The notes under the pieces are model-generated. The model was not told the origin of the DNA. It was given only the letters and a program-made list of their open reading frames with translations, and searched no databases. Position numbers and translations under genes: made by a program. A stretch of DNA of 28,286 bases from Scybalousia_A sp964626385 (GTDB lineage: Bacteria; Bacteroidota; Bacteroidia; Bacteroidales; P3), in assembly GCA_964626385.1 (NCBI GenBank), contig CAZVEO010000018.1, positions 1 through 28,286 on the forward strand, written 5' to 3'. Positions 15,486 to 24,742 of this stretch are shown piece after piece. Within the stretch, counting starts at the first letter, position 1. Each line of letters begins with the position of its first letter.

Positions 15486-17864
15486 ATGAACAAGAGAGGT
15501 CAAGTTTTTTTGTTGCTTTTTTGCTTTTTTGCTCTAAGTCTGATGGGGCAAGAATTTAGGCTTGGTGATAGAGTTTTACAAGATTTGGGTAAGTTTTTAA
15601 GGTTACCTTTTTCTCAAAAAGAGGCTTACAGGAGTGATGCACGTTATTTGTTTTTTTATAACGCGACTCTAACTAATGGTAGAGATATAATAGCAAAAGA
15701 CTTTGACTTAGGCTTTGAAACAAACACTTATAAAATTTTGGAAGCCAATGGCTATTTGGATAGTATGTTTGTGAGGGATAACGAAAAGCAAATACTCTCC
15801 ATTGATACTATGACTTGGACTTATACTTGTGAATTTAAGGTAGATAAAGAACAAATAAAAAAACATTTTGCCTTTCTAAATGTGGAGAATATTGATGGTA
15901 ATGCTATTCTATATATTAATAATAAGAAGGTGAGAGAATATCATAATTCTTTTATGATATATAACGATAATATAAAAACTTACTTAAGAAAAGGAAAAAA
16001 TAAACTTAGATTAGTATTTTCTCCGAAAGATAGTGTGAGAATGAAACAACGTTCTCCTCAATATCTCTATGGGTGGGACTGGCACCCTAAAACACTTGCT
16101 CCAAGCATAGGAGCTATATACTTAAGTTTTGAGGACAATAAACCTATTTTGGACTACAAATCTTTGCAAACCGTATCTTTGAGTGTGGATAAATCTTTGG
16201 CAACTATGGAAATGAGGCTAAAATTCAGATATCCTTTAGAGCAAACACATTCACTTGCCTTTGAGTTTGATAGTTTGAAATATGATTTTACTTTGCTTCC
16301 TAATCAAGAGGGTGTTTATACTTTTTATATTTCCATAAAAAAGCCAAAACTTTGGTGGCCAAACGGAGAAGGAGAGCAGTATTTGTATAATGGGAAAATT
16401 TTTATAGATGGTGATTCTTGTACAAATATTCGTTTTGGCATTAGGACAATAGAACTTGTAAGAGAAAAAGACAATATTCCAAATTTGGAAAAGCTGGAGG
16501 GTAAAAATGATTTTGTTGAAGGAGAAAGTTTTTATTTCAAAATAAACGGCAGACCTGTTTTTTGCAAAGGAGCCAACTACATAACAGGTCCTATTACTCC
16601 AAAAACAGATATTGTTCTTGCCAATCAAGCAAATATGAATATGCTTAGAATATGGGGAGGGGCCAACTATGGTGATGAGGAATTTTATAACCTTTGTGAT
16701 GAATACGGAATTATGGTTTGGCAAGATTTTCCATTTGCTTGTGAATTATACCCCGTAGATTCTGCTTTTTTAGAAAACGTAAAACAAGAGGCAACTCAAA
16801 ATGTTCAAAGAATAGTAGCTCATCCCTCTTTGGCTTTGTTTTGTGGTAATAATGAAATTTGGGAAGGTTGGCATAATTGGGGGTGGAAACAAAACGTAAA
16901 AGACACTTTACTTGCTGTAAAAGAATATGATTTGTTATTCAAAAAGTTACTGCCCGATGTTGTTGAAAAATATTCAAAAAATATAGATTACATACACTCC
17001 TCTCCAGTAGAATATGGTTGGGGACACAGAGAAAGTCGTCAAATAGGCGATTGTCACTATTGGGGAGTATGGTGGGGGGACTCTATTTTTGAAACCTATA
17101 CAAGAAAAATACCGCGATTTATGTCTGAATATGGTTTTCAAAGTGCAATGAATTCCTCTACCGCTACGCAATATTGTTCTAAGCCATATAATAAAGAAAA
17201 TGAAAAGTTTGCTATTCATCAAAAACATGACCGAGGTTTTCAACTAATAGATAGCAGGTTAAAACAATGGTATGGTGATATTGTAAAAAATGACGAAGAT
17301 TATATAAACTATACACAACTCCTAAGCCAAGAGGCTATGAAACTTGCAATAGAAACTCATAGAAGAGCAAAGCCTTATTGTATGGGAACATTGTTTTGGC
17401 AATATAATGAGTTATATCCTTGTGTTGGTTGGGGGTGTATAGACTATTCTGGAGAGGCAAAACCGACATATTACACTGCTATGTTGAGTTATCAACCGGT
17501 AATATTTGTTATAGATAAATATTCCTCAAAGGATAGTGTTTTTGTCTATGCTTGCTCTGACAAGAACAACGAGGTACAAATAGAATACACTCTAAAAGTA
17601 TTGGATGATAAAGATAATTTGCATTATAAGTATATAGAAGATGTTGCAAATATAAGAGCTAACGAAACAAAAAAAATAGCCTCTTTGTGCTACAAAGATA
17701 TAAAAGATTTTGATGATAAAACATGTTACATTTGGATAGAAGGAATGTATGACAATGTATTTATTAACAACTACGCTTTTTTTGTTTATCCAAAAGATTA
17801 TGTATCTTTGCAGAAGTATTTGGAAGTTGTCAATAACTACTACTATGAGGACAAAAGTAGATAA
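15486..17864 (+). CDS. Secreted glycoside hydrolase family 2, beta-mannosidase-like
   Basis: This 792-residue protein has a signal peptide (MNKRGQVFLLLFCFFALSLM, then GQEF). A jelly-roll sugar-binding region follows, with GYLDSMF, MTWTYTCEF and YLYGWDWHPK, where the WDWHP segment is typical of beta-mannosidases. Next come an Ig-like domain and a TIM barrel. The barrel shows VFCKGANYI, NMLRIWGGANYGDEEFYNLC and VWQDFPFACELYP. The acid/base is in GNNEIWEG (E457) and the nucleophile in MSEYGFQS (E548), with LFWQYNELYPCVGW near the end. It would remove terminal beta-mannose in the periplasm. An in-frame extension to 15384 exists, but it overlaps polA, lacks a signal peptide and covers the promoter, so I chose 15486. 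Exact specificity is inferred. Confidence 0.9.
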   Translation: MNKRGQVFLLLFCFFALSLMGQEFRLGDRVLQDLGKFLRLPFSQKEAYRSDARYLFFYNATLTNGRDIIAKDFDLGFETNTYKILEANGYLDSMFVRDNEKQILSIDTMTWTYTCEFKVDKEQIKKHFAFLNVENIDGNAILYINNKKVREYHNSFMIYNDNIKTYLRKGKNKLRLVFSPKDSVRMKQRSPQYLYGWDWHPKTLAPSIGAIYLSFEDNKPILDYKSLQTVSLSVDKSLATMEMRLKFRYPLEQTHSLAFEFDSLKYDFTLLPNQEGVYTFYISIKKPKLWWPNGEGEQYLYNGKIFIDGDSCTNIRFGIRTIELVREKDNIPNLEKLEGKNDFVEGESFYFKINGRPVFCKGANYITGPITPKTDIVLANQANMNMLRIWGGANYGDEEFYNLCDEYGIMVWQDFPFACELYPVDSAFLENVKQEATQNVQRIVAHPSLALFCGNNEIWEGWHNWGWKQNVKDTLLAVKEYDLLFKKLLPDVVEKYSKNIDYIHSSPVEYGWGHRESRQIGDCHYWGVWWGDSIFETYTRKIPRFMSEYGFQSAMNSSTATQYCSKPYNKENEKFAIHQKHDRGFQLIDSRLKQWYGDIVKNDEDYINYTQLLSQEAMKLAIETHRRAKPYCMGTLFWQYNELYPCVGWGCIDYSGEAKPTYYTAMLSYQPVIFVIDKYSSKDSVFVYACSDKNNEVQIEYTLKVLDDKDNLHYKYIEDVANIRANETKKIASLCYKDIKDFDDKTCYIWIEGMYDNVFINNYAFFVYPKDYVSLQKYLEVVNNYYYEDKSR

Positions 17865-17895
17865 GGAAAAACGCTATAAATGAACTTATAACAAA

Positions 17896-19314
17896 ATGAA
17901 AAGGAAACTCATAATATTGTTTGCGTTGTTTTTTGTAGTCTCTAATTCAAAGGCTCAATATGATATCAGTTTGGAAATAAAAAACATCTCAACCGATACC
18001 ATGTATATGGGTTATTTTTACTTGGGTGGTACATACGCTTTTGATACTTGTATAAGTAAAAAAGGCTCATTTCGTTTCAAAAAGAAAGATAAACAAATGC
18101 CTGAGGGCATGTATTTCTTTTCTGATAACAGAGGAAAATATATAGAATTTATTGTTGGTAAAGAAAAAAAGATGTCCTTTTCTACTAAAGATGAAGATTG
18201 GACTGAAAATATGCAAATCAAAGGTTCAGAGTTTGAACAAATCTATTTTGATTATATAAAAAAAAGTAATGCTTTGGGTAAAGAATTTAAAGCCTTATCT
18301 AAAAAAACTAATAACAAAGAGGAATACAATAAAGACTATAAACTGCTCGCTCAAAAGAATGATAGTTTAAAAGAAGATTTTATTCAAAAATACCCTACTC
18401 ATTTACTTTCAAAAATTTTGACTTGCTCCCGTCCCGTAAGAGTACCAGAAACAGAAACCATATATACAACAGGTGGAAAAATAGACTCCATTGCAATGAG
18501 ATTAAAAGCCTATAGTTATTATAAGAAACATTATTTTGACAACATTGATTTGAGTTGCGATGCCCTAATAAGAACTCCAAAAGAGATATTTGTACAACCA
18601 TATACAAATTTTTGGGAAAATTTGATGAAATATGAAAAAGCTGATTCTTTGATTTATTACGCCGATAGTCTCATAGCAAAAACGAACGAGGGTGGAGAAA
18701 TGTACAAATACTTTATCAATGATGTAACAAAACGGTATTTGACAGACAATGTTATGGGACACGATAAGGTATATGTAAGCATGGTGTATAAATATTTTAA
18801 AACAGGCAAAGTAACTTGGATGCAACCTTCAGACGTTGAGATGAATATAGACAGAGCAGAGAAATGGGAAAGAATACTTATAGGCAAAACTATTCCAAAC
18901 TTAGCATGTCCAGAAGAGGAGGAAAACTCCCAATGGCATAGTTTGGGAGAATTAAATAATAGGTATAGAATTTTGTTGTTTTGGTCTATAGATTGTGGTC
19001 ATTGCACAAAGGAAATACCTCAACTTGCAGAATTTTATAAAAATAATAAGGAAAAATATGATATAGGTATTTTGGGCATACATACCGAAGGAGATTTGAC
19101 TAAAATGAAAGAGTTTTGCCAAAAGTATGAAGTCAATTGGGTTAATACCAATGGTTTGTTTGCCAACTATGATTGGAGAGAATATTTTGATATAGAAAAG
19201 ACCCCTGTGCTTTTTATTTTGGACAAAGAAAATAAAATTCTAGCCAAAAACGTTGCTGTGGAGTCAATTCAACAAATATTCGATTTATTAGAAAAAAAAT
19301 TATTAAACTTATAA
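17896..19314 (+). CDS. Secreted thioredoxin-fold protein with DUF4369-like N terminus
   Basis: This 472-residue protein has a signal peptide (MKRKLIILFALFFVVSNSKA). An N-terminal beta-rich region (about 22-110, DISLEIKNISTDTMYMGYFY) resembles DUF4369. A helical middle follows, and the C-terminal thioredoxin domain (about 335-470) has FWSIDCGHC with active-site Cys367 and Cys370 and the cis-Pro segment IEKTPVLFILD. Such proteins are abundant in Bacteroidota and act as periplasmic thiol oxidoreductases of the TlpA/ResA type; the partner is unknown. It starts 31 bases after the GH2 gene and ends 13 bases before the SDR gene, so it is probably cotranscribed with both. Confidence 0.85.
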   Translation: MKRKLIILFALFFVVSNSKAQYDISLEIKNISTDTMYMGYFYLGGTYAFDTCISKKGSFRFKKKDKQMPEGMYFFSDNRGKYIEFIVGKEKKMSFSTKDEDWTENMQIKGSEFEQIYFDYIKKSNALGKEFKALSKKTNNKEEYNKDYKLLAQKNDSLKEDFIQKYPTHLLSKILTCSRPVRVPETETIYTTGGKIDSIAMRLKAYSYYKKHYFDNIDLSCDALIRTPKEIFVQPYTNFWENLMKYEKADSLIYYADSLIAKTNEGGEMYKYFINDVTKRYLTDNVMGHDKVYVSMVYKYFKTGKVTWMQPSDVEMNIDRAEKWERILIGKTIPNLACPEEEENSQWHSLGELNNRYRILLFWSIDCGHCTKEIPQLAEFYKNNKEKYDIGILGIHTEGDLTKMKEFCQKYEVNWVNTNGLFANYDWREYFDIEKTPVLFILDKENKILAKNVAVESIQQIFDLLEKKLLNL

Positions 19315-19327
19315 ATTTAAAAGAAAA

Positions 19328-20086
19328 ATGAAAAGAATAGCACTTATTACGGGAGCGACTTCGGGTATAGGTATGGCTACTGCTAAAAAGTTTGCTCAAA
19401 AAGATATAAACCTTATTATCACAGGCAGAAGAAATGAGCGTTTGCTTGCTTTGGCTCAAGAGTTAAAAGAACAATATTCTATAGATGTAATAACTCTAAA
19501 TTTTGATGTAAGAAACAATAAGAAGGTAGAAGAAAATCTAAATTCTCTCCCTGCTGAGTGGAAAAATATAGATATATTGGTAAATAATGCGGGCTTGGCA
19601 GCAGGTAAAGACGCTATACAATCCGCTTTGCTAAGCGATTGGGAACAAATGATAGATACAGACGTAAAGGGCTTACTGTATGTTTCTCGTGTAGTTTTGC
19701 CTTGGATGTGTGAGAGAAAAAAAGGACATATTATAAATATTTGTTCTATAGCGGGCAAAGAGGTATATGCCGGAGGTAGTGTTTATTGTGCAGTAAAGCA
19801 TGCTGTGGATGCTATAAGCAAAGGAATGCGTATAGATTGTTTGCCTTACAATATAAAGGTAACAAATATTTGTCCGGGTGCAGTTGAAACAGAGTTTTCT
19901 ATGGTTAGATTTAAGGGAGATAAAGAGAAAAGCGATGCTACTTATAAGGGCTTTACTCCTTTGACAGGAGAGGATGTTGCGGAAACTATAACCTATTGTG
20001 TAACTTTACCCGAACATGTGAATATAAACGATTTGGTAATTATGCCTACAGCACAAGCCAATGCCACCTTGTTTGATAGAAAATAA
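19328..20086 (+). CDS. SDR-family oxidoreductase (YdfG-like 3-hydroxy acid dehydrogenase)
   Basis: This 252-residue classical short-chain dehydrogenase has the cofactor motif TGATSGIGMATA (residues 8-19). Arginines after the second strand (TGRRNERL) favour NADP(H). It also shows NNAGLAAG, the catalytic Ser in NICSIAGKEVYAGGSVY, and Y153-x3-K157 (YCAVK). The C-terminal PGAVETEFSMVRFKGD and the ending PTAQANA resemble YdfG-type 3-hydroxy acid dehydrogenases, which act on serine, 3-hydroxyisobutyrate and related acids. The true substrate cannot be fixed from sequence. It lies between the thioredoxin-like gene and meaB with short gaps. Confidence 0.9.
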   Translation: MKRIALITGATSGIGMATAKKFAQKDINLIITGRRNERLLALAQELKEQYSIDVITLNFDVRNNKKVEENLNSLPAEWKNIDILVNNAGLAAGKDAIQSALLSDWEQMIDTDVKGLLYVSRVVLPWMCERKKGHIINICSIAGKEVYAGGSVYCAVKHAVDAISKGMRIDCLPYNIKVTNICPGAVETEFSMVRFKGDKEKSDATYKGFTPLTGEDVAETITYCVTLPEHVNINDLVIMPTAQANATLFDRK

Positions 20087-20113
20087 AAAGCGTTCAAAAC
20101 CTTTGATTGCCTT

Positions 20114-21217
20114 ATGTATGACCAAATAATAGATAAGAACAACCCTAACTCAGCACTTAAAGTTACACAAGGTACTGAGAACAAAAGGGATGTTAATGAG
20201 AACTTTCTCAATATAGTAAAGAAAGCAAAACAACTTTCTGTTGAAGATTATGTTGAGGGAATTTTACAGGGTAATAGAACTTTGCTTGCAAGGGCTATAA
20301 CTTTGGTAGAGAGCAGTTTGCCAAAACATCAAGATATGGCTCAGCAAGTTATTGAACGTTGTTTGCCTCACGCTGGCAATAGTATAAGATTAGGTATTAC
20401 GGGAGTACCGGGAGTGGGCAAAAGCTCAGTTATTGAAGTTTTGGGCAAAATGCTTACTGCCCAAGGTCATAAGGTTGCCGTTCTTGCCATAGACCCAAGT
20501 AGCGAAAGAAGTGGAGGAAGTATTTTGGGAGATAAAACACGTATGGAATTGTTATCTTGTGATGAAAATGCTTTTATTCGTCCTTCCCCTTCGGCAGGTA
20601 GTTTAGGAGGTGTGGCAAGAAAAACAAGAGAGATTATTATTCTATGTGAAGCGGCAGGTTTTGATGTTGTTATTGTAGAAACTGTTGGTGTAGGACAGAG
20701 CGAAGTTTTGGCTCATTCTATGGTTGATTTCTTTTTACTTTTACAATTGGCTAATGCTGGCGATGAGTTGCAGGGTATAAAGCGAGGTATAATGGAAATG
20801 GCTGACGCAATAGCAATAAATAAAGCAGAGGGTAACGCAAAAGAAAGCTCAGAAATAGCTGCCTCTCACTATAGAAATGCTCTGCACTTATTTCCTCTAC
20901 AAGAAAGTGGTTGGCAACCTAAGGTATTCACTTGCTCGGCTTATTCCAAAATGGGAATAGATACTATTTGGCAAACTATTCTCAATTATGTTGAAATGAC
21001 CAAAAAGAATGGTTTTTTCTATAAAAACCGCAATGAGCAGAATCTTAGAATACTTTCCGAGACAATACAACAAACTCTTTTGGAAAAATTCTATAATAGC
21101 GATGTAGCAAAACAAGAGTTAGATATAGCAAAAGACAATATTTTGGACAATAAAGTCTCTGCCTATACCATAGCACAAAAACTTATAGATGAATATTTTC
21201 AATCATTAAAAGAGTAA
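20114..21217 (+). CDS. meaB: Methylmalonyl-CoA mutase-associated GTPase MeaB
   Basis: This 367-residue G3E-family GTPase has P-loop GVPGVGKSS near residue 97, IDPSSERSGGSILGDKTRM, RPSPSAGSLGGVARKTRE, VIVETVGVGQSEV (switch/Walker B) and the base-recognition element INKAEG. This string of motifs is diagnostic of MeaB/ArgK. It protects and reactivates B12-dependent methylmalonyl-CoA mutase. The N-terminal helical arm and the C-terminal dimerisation region (about 290-367) are both present, so the length is normal. The mutase genes (mutAB/mcmAB) are not in this window. The gene ends the plus-strand run that starts with the GH2 gene; 115 bases with a new promoter follow. Confidence 0.95.
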   Translation: MYDQIIDKNNPNSALKVTQGTENKRDVNENFLNIVKKAKQLSVEDYVEGILQGNRTLLARAITLVESSLPKHQDMAQQVIERCLPHAGNSIRLGITGVPGVGKSSVIEVLGKMLTAQGHKVAVLAIDPSSERSGGSILGDKTRMELLSCDENAFIRPSPSAGSLGGVARKTREIIILCEAAGFDVVIVETVGVGQSEVLAHSMVDFFLLLQLANAGDELQGIKRGIMEMADAIAINKAEGNAKESSEIAASHYRNALHLFPLQESGWQPKVFTCSAYSKMGIDTIWQTILNYVEMTKKNGFFYKNRNEQNLRILSETIQQTLLEKFYNSDVAKQELDIAKDNILDNKVSAYTIAQKLIDEYFQSLKE

Positions 21218-21285
21218 AAAAAAATATTGGAGTTATAATTTTAGCAAGCATTATTTTTATAAAATATTACAGCAATATATTTTAT

Positions 21286-21293
21286 TACATTTG
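21286..21293 (+). promoter_or_regulatory. -7 promoter element TACATTTG of the ybeY-purN-prfB unit
   Basis: TACATTTGCG stands 39 bases before the ybeY ATG in the 115-base gap after meaB. It matches TAnnTTTG; the surrounding sequence is almost pure A/T. Confidence 0.5.
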
Positions 21294-21332
21294 CGTTTTT
21301 TATTTTTAATAAAGTAAATAAAACAGAGTTTT

Positions 21333-21755
21333 ATGGCAGTGAGTTTTAGTGAGGAGTGTTCCTTTCGTTTAAAAGATAAATTGAAAATAAAACGTTGGAT
21401 AAAACAGGTAGTAGAGAATCATGGCTATAAATTGGGAGATGTTTCTTATGTGTTTTGTTCTGATGAGAGAATTTTGGAGGTAAACAAACAATATCTTTCT
21501 CACGATTTTTATACAGATATCATTACTTTTGATTATGTGGAAAAAAGGAGAGTAAGCGGAGATATTTTTATTTCCATAGATAGAGTAAAAGAAAATGCAA
21601 AGGACTTTAATGTTACTTTTCTGCAAGAATTACTTAGAGTTATAATACACGGGGTGTTGCATCTATTGGGCTTTGAAGACCATAGTCAAGAAGAGCAACA
21701 ACTTATGAGACAAAAAGAAAATGAGGCAATGGCCTTTTGGGATAAAATGCAATAA
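21333..21755 (+). CDS. ybeY: Endoribonuclease YbeY (16S rRNA maturation and ribosome quality control)
   Basis: This 140-residue protein has the zinc motif HGVLHLLGFEDH at residues 106-117. The first two His are at 106 and 110. The third-ligand position is shifted by one residue (DH) relative to the E. coli HGxLHLxGYDH spacing, as in other Bacteroidota members, followed by SQEEQQLMRQKENEAM. The preceding SHDFYTDIITFDY matches the family's core element, which in others reads TDVLSFP. YbeY acts in 16S rRNA 3' end maturation. Five nucleotides separate it from purN, so the genes are cotranscribed. Confidence 0.93.
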   Translation: MAVSFSEECSFRLKDKLKIKRWIKQVVENHGYKLGDVSYVFCSDERILEVNKQYLSHDFYTDIITFDYVEKRRVSGDIFISIDRVKENAKDFNVTFLQELLRVIIHGVLHLLGFEDHSQEEQQLMRQKENEAMAFWDKMQ

Positions 21756-21759
21756 TATT

Positions 21760-22329
21760 ATGACAAACATCGCTTTATTTGCCTCGGGCAACGGAACTAA
21801 TGTAGAGCAAATAACAGAATATTTCAAAGACAGCAAAGATATAAATGTCTCTTGCGTAGTGGTCAATCGTAAAAATATTTACGTTATTGAACGGGCAAAA
21901 AAACTTGCTTTACCTTGTTATTATTTTAATAAAGAAGATTTTTATCAATCAGACAATGTCCTCAATTTACTTAAAGAGAAGAATATTGACTACATCATAC
22001 TTGCAGGTTTTTTATGGCTTATACCCAATAACTTACTTACTTGCTTTCCTAAAAAAATAATCAATATTCATCCCGCACTATTGCCAAAATATGGGGGCAA
22101 AGGAATGTATGGGCATAATGTTCATCAAGCGGTAATAGAAAATAAAGAAAAAGAAAGCGGTATTACTATTCATTACGTCAACCAAGAGTATGATAAAGGA
22201 GATATTATTTTCCAAGCAAAATGTACTATAACTCCGCAAGACAATGCAGATACCTTGTTTGAAAAAATTCACCTACTGGAAAAAGAGTATTTTCCTAAGA
22301 TAATAGAAAAAATAATAACTAATAAATAA
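21760..22329 (+). CDS. purN: Phosphoribosylglycinamide formyltransferase
   Basis: This 189-residue enzyme begins MTNIALFASGNGTNVEQI, the phosphate-binding loop of PurN. Catalytic Asn and His are in INIHPALLPKYGGKGMYGHNVH, and the catalytic Asp is in GITIHYVNQEYDKGDIIFQ. It transfers the formyl group of 10-formyl-THF to GAR in step 3 of purine synthesis. I chose the ATG four bases after the ybeY stop; an upstream in-frame ATG at 21721 would add 13 residues overlapping ybeY and displace the conserved N terminus. Confidence 0.95.
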   Translation: MTNIALFASGNGTNVEQITEYFKDSKDINVSCVVVNRKNIYVIERAKKLALPCYYFNKEDFYQSDNVLNLLKEKNIDYIILAGFLWLIPNNLLTCFPKKIINIHPALLPKYGGKGMYGHNVHQAVIENKEKESGITIHYVNQEYDKGDIIFQAKCTITPQDNADTLFEKIHLLEKEYFPKIIEKIITNK

Positions 22330-22337
22330 AATAAAAT

Positions 22338-23424
22338 ATGACTATAGACGAAACTATCAAAGATTTTGACCTTAGGGAGCAAAATCTATGGAGGTGTCTT
22401 TGACATTGCCTCCAAAGAAAAACAAATAACAGAAAAACAACTTATTACACAACAATCAGATTTTTGGTCGGATAGCAAAAAAGCAGAAAGTTTTTTAAAG
22501 GAACTGTCTGCAATAAAAGAGGTTGTATCTGATTATAATGATGTAAAGAATAGTTTTGAGGATTTGAAAGTCTTAAAAGAATTTTTTGACCTTAAAGAAG
22601 TTTCTGAAGAGGAGTTAAATGAGCAAATTGCCATAACTGGTAAAAAAATAGAAGACTTAGAATTTAAAAAAATGCTTGGCAATGAAGAGGACAAACTTTC
22701 TTGTATGCTGACTATAAACTCGGGAGCAGGAGGTACGGAAAGTTGTGATTGGGTTTCTATGCTTATGCGTATGTATATTCGTTGGGCAGAAAGGAATGGT
22801 TATAAGGTTGAACAAGTATCTTGCCAAGAGGGTGATGTTGCTGGACTAAAAAATGTAACTTTGGAAATAACGGGTAACTATTGTTATGGTTATTTAAAGG
22901 GAGAGAATGGTGTTCATCGTTTGGTGCGTTTATCTCCCTTTGATGCAGCGAACAAAAGGCATACTTCTTTTGCCTCAGTGTATGTTTATCCTATTGTGGA
23001 TGAAAATATAGAAATTAACATTAACCCTTCGGATATTGAATGGGATACTTTTCGCTCGGGCGGACCGGGAGGTCAGAATGTTAATAAAGTTGAGACTGCT
23101 GTTCGTCTCCACTATAAACCTGAGAATATAATAATAGAATGTCAGCAAACCCGTTCACAACTTCAAAACAGAGAAAAGGCTTTGCAAATGCTAAGAAGCC
23201 AACTTTATGAGATAGAACTCAGAAAGAAGCGAGAAAAAATTGCAGAAATAGAGGCTGGCAAAAAAAGAGTAGAATGGGGTTCTCAAATTCGCTCCTACGT
23301 TCTTCACCCTTATCATATGGTCAAAGACCTTAGGACAAACTTTGAAACCTCAGATACCAATGATGTTTTAGACGGAGGTTTAGATGACTTTATAAAGGCT
23401 TACCTAATGCAATTCGGAGGTTAA
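22338..23424 (+). CDS. prfB: Peptide chain release factor 2, made by +1 programmed frameshift
   Basis: The first 21 codons run from ATG 22338 to CTT 22398-22400 and are followed by an in-frame TGA (22401-22403). Skipping T22401 continues at GAC 22402 in the +1 frame to 23424, giving 361 residues, normal for RF2. The joined N terminus reads LREQNLWRCL then DIASKEKQ, which matches the family's LRRYLDI region, so the shift is real. The catalytic GGQ lies in RSGGPGGQNVNKVETAVRL and the codon-recognition loop is near EGDVAGLKN...GVHRLVRLSPFDA (SPF tripeptide for UGA/UAA). RF2 controls its own level, because slow termination at UGA when RF2 is scarce favours the shift. It is the last gene before a strong terminator. 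Confidence 0.96.
22390..22404 (+). promoter_or_regulatory. prfB: prfB frameshift site: internal Shine-Dalgarno plus CTT TGA C
   Basis: GGAGG (22390-22394) stands three bases before CTT, followed by TGA and C. Slippery codon, stop, following C and Shine-Dalgarno spacing are the same as in the E. coli prfB site. tRNA-Leu slips from CUU to UUU during the pause at UGA. Confidence 0.95.
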
Positions 23425-23434
23425 AAAAAAAACG

Positions 23435-23472
23435 AATAAAGACGAACCATTTTTTGATGGTTCGTCTTTATT
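23435..23472 (+). terminator. Strong terminator after prfB
   Basis: A perfect 16-bp stem has arms at 23435-23450 and 23457-23472, with a 6-base TTTTTG loop. An A-run lies before it and T-rich sequence follows. It ends the plus-strand housekeeping run. Confidence 0.88.
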
Positions 23473-23567
23473 ATAATAAAAATTGATTATTATAACTCAT
23501 ATAATATAAATCAACAACAGGCTTCAGGCTATGATTAAAATATTTTTTACAAAAAATACTAAGATAT

Positions 23568-23598
23568 TTTGTTAGTGCAAAAAAAAAGTATAACTTTG
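23568..23598 (+). promoter_or_regulatory. Consensus Bacteroidota promoter with a poly-A9 spacer
   Basis: TTTG (23568-23571), a 19-bp spacer, then TAACTTTG (23591-23598) form the best full match to the Bacteroidota -33/-7 promoter on the plus strand of this window. The spacer contains nine consecutive A (23579-23587), so its length could vary by slippage. It drives the unknown lipoprotein gene. Confidence 0.7.
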
Positions 23599-23655
23599 CA
23601 AAAAGTAGAATTTTCAATTATGAAAATAATTAATAACTTAAAATATAAAAATCTT

Positions 23656-24720
23656 ATGAAAAAGAGTAAAAAATTTATGATGATGCTACCAATGATAGCA
23701 TTATGTATTGTGTCATGTAACGATGAAGAAGACGTATTAAATAATTATTTTTCATATAAAAATGTTGCACAAGAAAGTATTTCCACTTTTACCTATAGAA
23801 ATGGAAATAGTTATGTAAAAATGTTGAGATTTAAAGGTGTGGTAGATTATGAGCAGACCTTAGAATCGCTTAAAGAACAACAATCAACTTACGAAGAAAA
23901 TTTTATCACTACGTACATGAGTACTCAAAAAGATTCTTTGTCGTACGTTGTGTATGATGAAATTGGATTGGATGAGGATTACATTGTAAAGAACTTCGAA
24001 AAATCACTGAACTTCACTAATTCTATGAGAAAAAATTATAGACAATATGAAGAGAACTGGGAAACTAATGAAAACATAGATACAGAAAATTCTCCTATGT
24101 TAAAATTTCCTTTTTGTGACGAAAACTTAAGTTTAGTGAATTCTTTGGGGGAGGTTATGATAGGAGATACTATTTTTAAATTTACTAATGATGGTTACAT
24201 AGCAATAACGGATGGGAGTGTAGAAACTTTAATTGCTTATAACAACGGAGACATGTCGGTATTAAAACAAGAAAATGTGAAAACAAACCCATTGTATTCT
24301 GGTGATTGTAAAAACAAAAAAAGTAATTCCACTGGATATTTTGCATCTTTACATGGAGCTAAGATATTAGTATTGTTTACACAAAAATTTGCTTGTAATA
24401 ATTTTGGTCTTGCATCCAATGGGCGTTCCCATGCAATTGTAGATACAAGAATTTTATTAAAAGGTAAGAAGGGATATAAATGGTATAAAGTTGGTGGATT
24501 TACAAGAAAAGTTACTTGTAAAATGTATGAAGTTAATGCGGTATGTAACAAAACTAATAAAAATAAAACAAAAACCAAGTCATCTAAAAAATATAAATTA
24601 GATGTGTCTTGTACAATGTGGCATTCTTCTGTTAATCACTTTAAAGTTCTTAATGGAGCATCTGTGTATGGTGGGTTTTCAACACTAAATGTTTCAGATG
24701 CAAGATATATATCATGGTAA
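23656..24720 (+). CDS. Lipoprotein of unknown function
   Basis: I do not recognise this family. From ATG 23656 it is 354 residues with a lipoprotein signal MKKSKKFMMMLPMIALCIVS and lipid-bearing Cys21, followed by NDEED. The acidic residues after Cys suit surface or outer-membrane lipoproteins. An in-frame ATG at 23620 would add 12 residues and is also possible. The N-terminal half is acidic and helical (SLKEQQSTYEENF, NYRQYEENWETNEN). The C-terminal half is rich in Lys, Gly and Cys, with a lysine/threonine stretch near residues 300-315 and several cysteines that could form disulfides outside the cytoplasm. It has its own promoter, and the next gene starts 22 bases after its stop, suggesting a two-gene unit. 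Its codon and base composition look like the rest of the window. Confidence 0.75.
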   Translation: MKKSKKFMMMLPMIALCIVSCNDEEDVLNNYFSYKNVAQESISTFTYRNGNSYVKMLRFKGVVDYEQTLESLKEQQSTYEENFITTYMSTQKDSLSYVVYDEIGLDEDYIVKNFEKSLNFTNSMRKNYRQYEENWETNENIDTENSPMLKFPFCDENLSLVNSLGEVMIGDTIFKFTNDGYIAITDGSVETLIAYNNGDMSVLKQENVKTNPLYSGDCKNKKSNSTGYFASLHGAKILVLFTQKFACNNFGLASNGRSHAIVDTRILLKGKKGYKWYKVGGFTRKVTCKMYEVNAVCNKTNKNKTKTKSSKKYKLDVSCTMWHSSVNHFKVLNGASVYGGFSTLNVSDARYISW

Positions 24721-24742
24721 TAAAAAAGAAAGGACAGATAAA

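Noticed and set aside
16251..16724. 157-residue open frame opposite the GH2 gene
   Set aside because: It is the complement of a well-supported gene and has no motifs; it is an antisense shadow.
22366..22404. prfB starting at 22366, or prfB as a frameshifted pseudogene
   Set aside because: The zero-frame leader from 22338 plus CTT TGA C and GGAGG is the standard programmed frameshift, and the joined protein matches RF2 throughout.
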